10,754 nucleotides of DNA, taken from positions 1-10,754 of the forward strand of contig MVGU01002104.1 of assembly GCA_002005505.1 (NCBI GenBank). Reading direction: 5' to 3'. The stretch is from Botryococcus braunii. Taxonomy: Eukaryota > Chlorophyta > Trebouxiophyceae. The notes under the pieces were generated by a model that was not told the origin of the DNA, ran no database searches, and was given only the letters and a program-made list of their open reading frames with translations. The position numbers and the translations under genes are program-made. Shown here piece after piece: positions 6,111-10,754 of the stretch. Within the stretch, counting starts at the first letter, position 1; each line of letters begins with the position of its first letter.

Positions 6111-7587
6111 GACAACATAAATGGGGATGCTTGTACGGCGTAATGCTGAGCCTCGTTAAGGCCCCCAGGGGGACGGCCGGACCATGGCCTCCTAACAGAA
6201 TAACAGAGAAGCAGAGCCCAAGTACCGAGCAAAAGGTGCTGGGAAGGGGTGCTGAATTGCAACATAACCCACAACACGTGCGAAGGTGACAGCTCCTTAC
6301 CGAGGTTGTCGAAGCGCCGCTATCTCGTCGACTAAACTCGAATGTCACGAGACCTTTAGTTAATTCAACTGTTCTGTCCTGGAACCCAGCTCTTCCCTGC
6401 AAAGAAGCTGTGAGTCAGAACGGACGAGGAGCCGTCAAGGAGTCTGCAAATCCGTCCGCTTGCAGCCTGTGTGTTGGGTACCGAAATATAGTTTTTGGTC
6501 ACTGAGATGGCCAATAGACATCATATTTTAATTTTCCGGCACATGAAAAGGCGTTGTTCGAAGGGCTTTGCAGTGCGGATGGCGCGTGGCGACCATGCCA
6601 AGTAATGATATTTCTCACATTACACTCTCGCGAAGACATATCGGCTTTTGCCGTACTGCAGATTTATGCTAACATGAACATCAGGTACTGCATCGTGGCA
6701 AGACTGAGAAGAAGAAGGTACATCTGTGCAGTGTTTACACGGTGGTAGGAAATTGCCACGTGAGTAACGGTTTTGTCTGACCTCTTACGGGCGCCATATG
6801 AGGTAGTTGCTATTGGTGCAAGATAGCGGGACGCTCAAGATCTGCTGGAGGTCTGCTAGATACCCACGTGCAGGATCGTGTGGCATGAGATCTTACTTCA
6901 GGGAATCTTCTGGTTCCTTTTACGTAAAGGCTGTGACACTAAGAGGGACAGCTGGTGTCCGAAAAGAGTATTGCACGATGTGAATCGCATGGCTCCAAAC
7001 AGAGAATTATGGCAAGAATTGGACTGGCATGGGTTGGGCTAGGCGGGGGCTACACGAAGTTCATCTGCACAGCCGTCATAGAAGTTCGATGGTACAGTGT
7101 TTTGCAACCCTGGACACGCACCAAGCGCAATACCAAACGTTTTGCCGTATTGGAAAAGGAAATGTATTGCTGTATTGGAAGAAACGAGGGGAAAGCGATA
7201 CATGTGAGATCTTGTACATCATCCAATCATTGCTCTAGTCTAGCCACACAGGCTGAAGGGGACAGCACCCGCTATTACGTTCAGCTCAACAAGCCTGGCC
7301 CACAAATGCAAATCTGCAGAGCGCAAAGTCTGGAGCCAGTGAAGCAGCCCTCCATAAACTGAGCTGGACAGATGTAGCTTCATCTGCGTGAAGGACGGAT
7401 TTAAGAATTGGGTAGGGGAATAGTGGGGAAGAATTTCTCCATTAACGTTATAGAGTGGGATAAAAGTAGGGCAGCCCAATGTTTCAACGACCCAAACACA
7501 AATGCTTCAAGCCACAAGTCGCACCCTACGAGCTGCCAGCTGGTTTGGATGACCTTTCCATGGCGAAGTAAATGCGGAAGTATCTCA

Positions 7588-7589
<2 letters not shown>
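6111..7589. other. no gene recognised; probable decayed repeat
   Basis: Nearly 1.5 kb without a convincing coding region. The open frames at 6402-6106 (minus) and 6955-7362 (plus) show no domain, and their residues (rich in Cys, Leu, Trp, His) look like translated non-coding DNA. The first part, 6111-6420, may belong to the same repeat as the tRNA-like fragment at 6051-6110. I see no splice-bounded open segments worth calling. Confidence 0.45.

Positions 7590-7618
<29 letters not shown>
7590..7618. repeat. T29 homopolymer
   Basis: Twenty-nine uninterrupted T residues on the plus strand. The polarity would suit the poly(A) tail of a minus-strand retroposon lying at higher coordinates, but no such element is recognisable there. 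Confidence 0.95.
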
Positions 7619-7752
7619 CTTAGAGGGCATCCGCACTCCTGCTCGTAACGGGATCTCGATGGGTTCCCAGTGACACAAACACTTGCCGCTCATATGTACA
7701 GCAAATTCAGTGGGCCAAAAATGCCTGCATGCACTCACGCACCACCACCCCC

Positions 7753-7815
7753 CACACACACACACACACACAAAAAAAAAAGGAGGGAGAGAGAGAGAGG
7801 AGGAGAGAGAGAGGA

Positions 7816-7846
<31 letters not shown>

Positions 7847-7864
7847 AGGGGAGAGGGGGGGGGA
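7753..7864. repeat. compound microsatellite: (CA)10, A10, GA-rich, G29, G-rich
   Basis: (CA)10 at 7753-7772 runs into ten A residues, then (GA)n/(GGA)n, then 29 consecutive G residues (7818-7846) and further G-runs. From 7772 to 7864 the plus strand is pure purine. Runs of G this long can form quadruplexes and are prone to assembly and sequencing error. Confidence 0.95.
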
Positions 7865-8956
7865 TGAAGAGAAAGGCCAAAAAAAGTCCGATGAAGGAAC
7901 CGAAAAAATACTAGGGCATCAAATAATTAAGAGCTTGAATTGACTACAAGAATGCTAGAAGGTGACATATTTTTTTTTTTGAAATCGCAGTAGTTTGTTT
8001 AAAAAGCAGCAGAGAAATTAAATTGCAGACACTGTATCTAGCTGATGAAGGCCAACACATGGGTGGCCTAGTCAGAACCCAATTGCAACGGCCAGCAAAA
8101 CTAAGGAATGCAAAGCACAGCCAAGGGGCTGCAATTGGCTGCGGCCAAGTCAACAAAAAGGACGCAAAACAGTACACCAATTACACCTTGCAACGGGCCC
8201 CCAGGACCCTTCCAGCCGTCCTCTGCATGTGCACGTGCATTGTACCAGTACTATTGAGTAAGGCTGTACTGTGTAGATAGTTGACCTGGCATCTCAGCTG
8301 TCCCTCAACCAGCTGCCCCTTTCGTCCTACAGCACTTGGAGAGCCAATTGGCCATTCGTACTCGAGCATAATACTCGAGAGCGTCACTTGCATGTTCTTC
8401 CTTCCTTTCACACGCGAAGCTTCAACAACTGGTGTCCGACGATGGACAATAAAAAGGGGGGGGGAGTGGAACATGCCAAAAGAGTTGGGCAACGCCCATG
8501 GACACCCTTTGACGTCGGTGCTGCTGGTTTATACTACAGATGATTAAGGATCTTGATCCCATGCAAGCTGCCTAATTAGGCCGTGTGGCCGAATTAGAAG
8601 GCCTTTATAAATCACTGAGTGTCTACTGACCAGCATTACAGAGATAACGGAAAACCTCTTGGACCAATGCTTCGTAATTACTTCGCGAAAACAGCAATTT
8701 AGAGCAACTTTCCCCTTGGGAGGGATAAATGTCAACCTTGCAACATACCGAAAATGACAATGATGTTCAGATTGGAAACATATCTATGAAGATAATGTTG
8801 TGAACCTGAACAGTGTGGAGCCTTTGACGCTCCCTCAGATCAAGTGTCAATGAATCACAAAGAACAAAAGTCTGCATATCTACAATTGTCCAGCTGTGAG
8901 AGTGGAACAAAGCACATGAACTCATGAAACCACAACTTATCGGAATGGCAGCTTAC
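7865..8956. other. no gene recognised
   Basis: About 1.1 kb with an 11-nt T run ending at 7980. A hairpin lies at 8572-8597 and two CTCGAG palindromes 7 bp apart at 8361-8366 and 8374-8379. Frames at 8180-7944, 8492-8181 and 8735-8544 (minus) show no recognisable domain. This may be intron, downstream of the donor at 8956. Confidence 0.45.
8572..8597. repeat. imperfect hairpin
   Basis: CTAATT-A-GGCC, loop GTGT, GGCC-G-AATTAG: ten Watson-Crick pairs with one A/G mismatch. It resembles no known element that I can name, and there is no flanking duplication that I can see. Confidence 0.6.
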
Positions 8957-9073
8957 CAGTGTGCACAATGTAACGTCCCTCATAGCCAAACCAGCTATTG
9001 TCAAAGGGACCCAACCTATCCCGGACGAAGGCAATATATGAATACGGCTTCATCCCTCTCCTTTCACATGGCT
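8957..9073 (-). CDS. candidate internal exon (unknown protein)
   Basis: A 117-nt segment on the minus strand between an acceptor (GTCTTTGCAG ending at 9074) and a good donor (ACTG|GTAAGC, intron from 8956). It is open in one frame with split codons at both ends (phase 1 in, phase 1 out), reading PCERRGMKPYSYIAFVRDRL and then GPFDNSWFGYEGRYIVHT. The aromatic-rich globular composition looks protein-like. Its phase matches the preceding candidate exon at 9211-9274. I do not recognise the family. Confidence 0.4.
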
Positions 9074-9210
9074 CTGCAAAGACCCCCATCTCAAAATGCG
9101 TTTGGTAGAGGGTGTTGCGTTGCCGTCGGCTTCCACGTGCTCATGACCTGCCTCCCAACCATTTTTAAGCGGTAAGGCAGAGGCAAACTTCTTTCATCAA
9201 AAAGGGGAAC

Positions 9211-9274
9211 CACTCAGGTTGTCGTTCCTATTATGCAGGACATCATCCACAGCATTTCTGACATATGCACACTT
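9211..9274 (-). CDS. candidate internal exon (weak donor)
   Basis: This 64-nt segment starts after CTGGCAG (acceptor ending at 9275) and reads KCAYVRNAVDDVLHNRNDNL. It enters in phase 0, as left by 9578-9738, and leaves in phase 1, as needed by 8957-9073. The donor (AGTG|GTTCCC, intron from 9210) is poor, and another acceptor at 9297 is possible, giving a longer upstream end in the same frame (WTQNCWQ). The YVRN...SPF wording vaguely recalls copia integrase, but there is too little to call it. Confidence 0.28.
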
Positions 9275-9577
9275 CTGCCAGCAGTTCTGCGTCCAACTGC
9301 AAATCAACATTCCCGACAAAGGTCCACATCCAAACCTCTATGTCCTGCACACACATGCACCACCCCCTCCAGAATCACTGCCGATCTCAGACAAGGTCTT
9401 GGACAAACACTCTCGTATGTCGATACTTATCCAAAAAACCACAGGTTGCTTCAGCATGCAGAGCACTTGTCACACACATAAAACCAAAGGCCGCAGCCCT
9501 GCTGAAACCATTTAGTGACTTTCTGCAATGATTACGCCAAAACAGGTCTGCCTGAGGACCATAGGCTGGACACCTAC

Positions 9578-9738
9578 CTGAATCCTGCCTGTAATTTTCT
9601 CATATGCACGCAGGGCAGCCTTCCTCGCAGAGTCTGTTACCATGAGAATGTCATAGAATACTGTAGGATCCAATGTTCCAGAAGCCTGGAACGCCTCAAC
9701 GATCGCCGGGAGTTCAACCCGGCAAACACAAGACCAAC
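9578..9738 (-). CDS. candidate internal exon (best of the group)
   Basis: Minus strand. It is preceded by a pyrimidine-rich stretch and CAGAG (acceptor ending at 9739, or two bases earlier at 9741). It ends in a consensus donor, TTCAG|GTAGGT (intron from 9577). The open frame reads ELPAIVEAFQASGTLDPTVF, then YDILMVTDSARKAALRAYEK and ITGRIQ. This is an amphipathic helical composition very unlike the flanking translated intron. Using 9738 as the start, it takes one base from the segment at 9827-9927 in matching phase. No family is recognised. Confidence 0.45.
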
Positions 9739-9826
9739 CTCTGAGCGATGAACAGAAGAAGTCAAGCGCCTGCATTCCCCACACCCATGGCCTTCAACCC
9801 TTGGATATTTCTCCGGATTCCCATAC

Positions 9827-9927
9827 CTTTGTCAAGACTAATACCTATTCCAATGTCCATTTCTGAGGTTGTGGCAGGGAATGTCTCATGCCATGCCATC
9901 AGATGTGTGATCTCTTGAAGACCCCAT
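9827..9927 (-). CDS. candidate internal exon (unknown protein)
   Basis: Minus strand. A textbook acceptor (a run of T then CTGGGCAG ending at 9928) is followed by 101 nt open as WGLQEITHLMAWHETFPATT then SEMDIGIGISLDKG. The donor is AAAG|GTATGG (intron from 9826); an alternative donor at 9844 (ATAG|GTATTA) gives the same phase. It enters with the third base of a codon, which fits the phase-2 donor at 10350. The family is not recognised. Confidence 0.42.
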
Positions 9928-10149
9928 CTGCCCAGAAAAAAAGATTCACAAAACAGGATTCCCATAGAATTTTAAGGTCCAAATATTGCCTACCACTATA
10001 ACAAAGAGCTTGACATGCCCACTTCAATGCGCCTTGATCTCACAGCAATGTAAAACCCACACAACCTGAAATACATCCAGGCCAACGATTCATTGCAAGG
10101 TCGTCGGAGGATGAGCAAGTCGCAGCCCCCTCCTCTTGACTTCATGTTT

Positions 10150-10172
10150 CCCCCCCCCCCCCCCCGGGGGGG
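10150..10172. repeat. C16-G7 homopolymer junction
   Basis: Sixteen C residues directly followed by seven G residues on the plus strand, then ATGC and another G7. It is self-complementary and quadruplex-prone. It lies in the putative intron between the segments at 10351-10456 and 9827-9927. Confidence 0.95.
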
Positions 10173-10350
10173 ATGCGGGGGGGAGGAGTTTGTAGATGGT
10201 GGTATGAGAGGAGACAAACAAAAATATCCGTTCATCAGCAGCATAATCTGGAACACCAAACAAAGAAGAAAGAAGATGCCGCACTCACGAGGCAGGGCAT
10301 GCTGCTCTTCGATCTCGATATGCTCTTACGGATAGCGAATATAAGTTTAC

Positions 10351-10456
10351 TCTGTTGCTGCATATTGCCAAAAAAGCTGCCCTTCAGCACCCAAATAAAG
10401 CATCTCATCAAAGAAGGGGGTAGAGGCATGCTGAACCGCAAAACATGACTCAACCC
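10351..10456 (-). CDS. candidate internal exon (start uncertain)
   Basis: Minus strand, open as ESCFAVQHASTPFFDEMLYL then GAEGQLFWQYAAT. It ends at a plausible donor (ACAGA|GTAAAC, intron from 10350) in phase 2, which joins in frame to 9827-9927. Two acceptors are possible: TTGTAAG at 10457, giving the longer form listed, or GGTTCAG, giving a start at 10430. Composition looks protein-like; no family is recognised. It would be the most upstream exon of this gene in the window; the gene start is not seen. Confidence 0.38.
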
Positions 10457-10754
10457 CTTACAATAACACCACTCCCCATGAATCGATGCGATAAACGAGC
10501 ATCCCCTACTAATTGAAGATGCCTCTGATGGTATAAGAGATTTACCTGCAACATAGAAACTTCGGACTCCGTGTGCCGATCAGAGGTGGAAGTGACGAAG
10601 CAGAGGTGTCCATATATGGATCAGAAGCCGGCCTACATACGACAGAAATAAATCAGGAAGATTTGCATATTTAATCTTAAACGAACAGGTCTAACACCTG
10701 CCACGGTGTGATCTTAGACAGCATTTGCCGCGCAACCCGTCTTCTTACCGCTAA
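10457..10754. other. no gene firmly recognised (possible upstream intron)
   Basis: The minus strand holds one splice-bounded open segment at 10632-10546 (acceptor TGTAG, donor TGCAG|GTAAAT). Its only open frame ends in a phase that does not fit the next candidate exon, so it is not called. Nothing else is evident. Confidence 0.4.

Noticed and set aside
8138..8152. 15-nt exact match GCTGCGGCCAAGTCA with the end of ORF2 (1340-1354)
   Set aside because: Similarity does not extend on either side. By rough count, a single 15-mer repeat in 10 kb has a few percent chance of arising randomly.
8579..8640. tRNA-Leu/Ser-like wording (GTGTGGCCGAATTAG)
   Set aside because: No B box follows at tRNA spacing, and the match is explained by the hairpin arms.
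9190..9296. copia-type integrase fragment (WTQNCWQ...YVRN...SPF)
   Set aside because: Only a loose resemblance over some 30 residues. No flanking integrase, reverse transcriptase or LTR is visible.
10546..10632. Splice-bounded open segment on the minus strand
   Set aside because: Its only open frame leaves in phase 2 and cannot join the next candidate exon in the protein-like frame; composition is unremarkable.
1..10754. CRISPR array, bacterial operon, phage or integron structure
   Set aside because: No regularly spaced direct repeats, ribosome-binding sites, or prokaryotic gene order are present. All recognisable genes are of a eukaryotic retroelement.

Overview
This is eukaryotic, repeat-rich DNA. 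It carries no bacterial-style operon. It does contain an APE-type non-LTR retrotransposon (LINE), long homopolymers (A33, T29, G29, C16), GA/CA microsatellites, tRNA-derived repeat modules, and short exon-like open segments bounded by GT/AG signals. The host species cannot be fixed from sequence alone. A large, intron-rich genome fits, and a charophyte-type green alga is one guess, held weakly.

Layout. 1-204 is an almost pure purine strand. 205-903 shows no gene. 904-1026 (minus) is a candidate host exon. About 1090/1134 to 5708, and possibly up to 6017, is one LINE on the minus strand. In reading order it has a 5' leader (with a tRNA-like A-box/B-box module at 5947-6018), ORF1 (5708-4776, L1-type coiled-coil plus RRM/CTD RNA-binding protein), a single TAG, ORF2 in the SAME frame (4775-1352: APE endonuclease, reverse transcriptase with YADD, C-terminal CxxC...HxxxxC zinc knuckle), and a short 3' UTR. 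ORF2 is broken by two apparent one-base losses (near 2747-2750 and near 1818-1824). 5947-6110 holds two tRNA-like modules pointing in opposite directions. 6111-7589 and 7865-8956 show no gene. 7590-7864 is a cluster of simple repeats. 8957-10456 (minus) holds five small exon-like segments whose splice phases can be chained into one open frame of unknown function. They point the same way as the LINE and the 904-1026 segment, so the LINE may lie in sense orientation inside a long intron of one host gene.

How the parts work together. In L1-type elements, ORF1p coats the RNA while ORF2p nicks the target and reverse-transcribes in cis. The distinctive point here is the junction. ORF2 is open from the codon right after the ORF1 TAG, and its first in-frame ATG (residue 103) lies beyond two catalytic endonuclease residues. 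No ATG-initiated product could therefore carry the whole endonuclease. A 9-bp hairpin begins inside the stop codon. Either this family makes ORF2p by stop-codon readthrough or another non-AUG route, or this copy has suffered a CAG-to-TAG change in a formerly single ORF. Comparing copies would decide.
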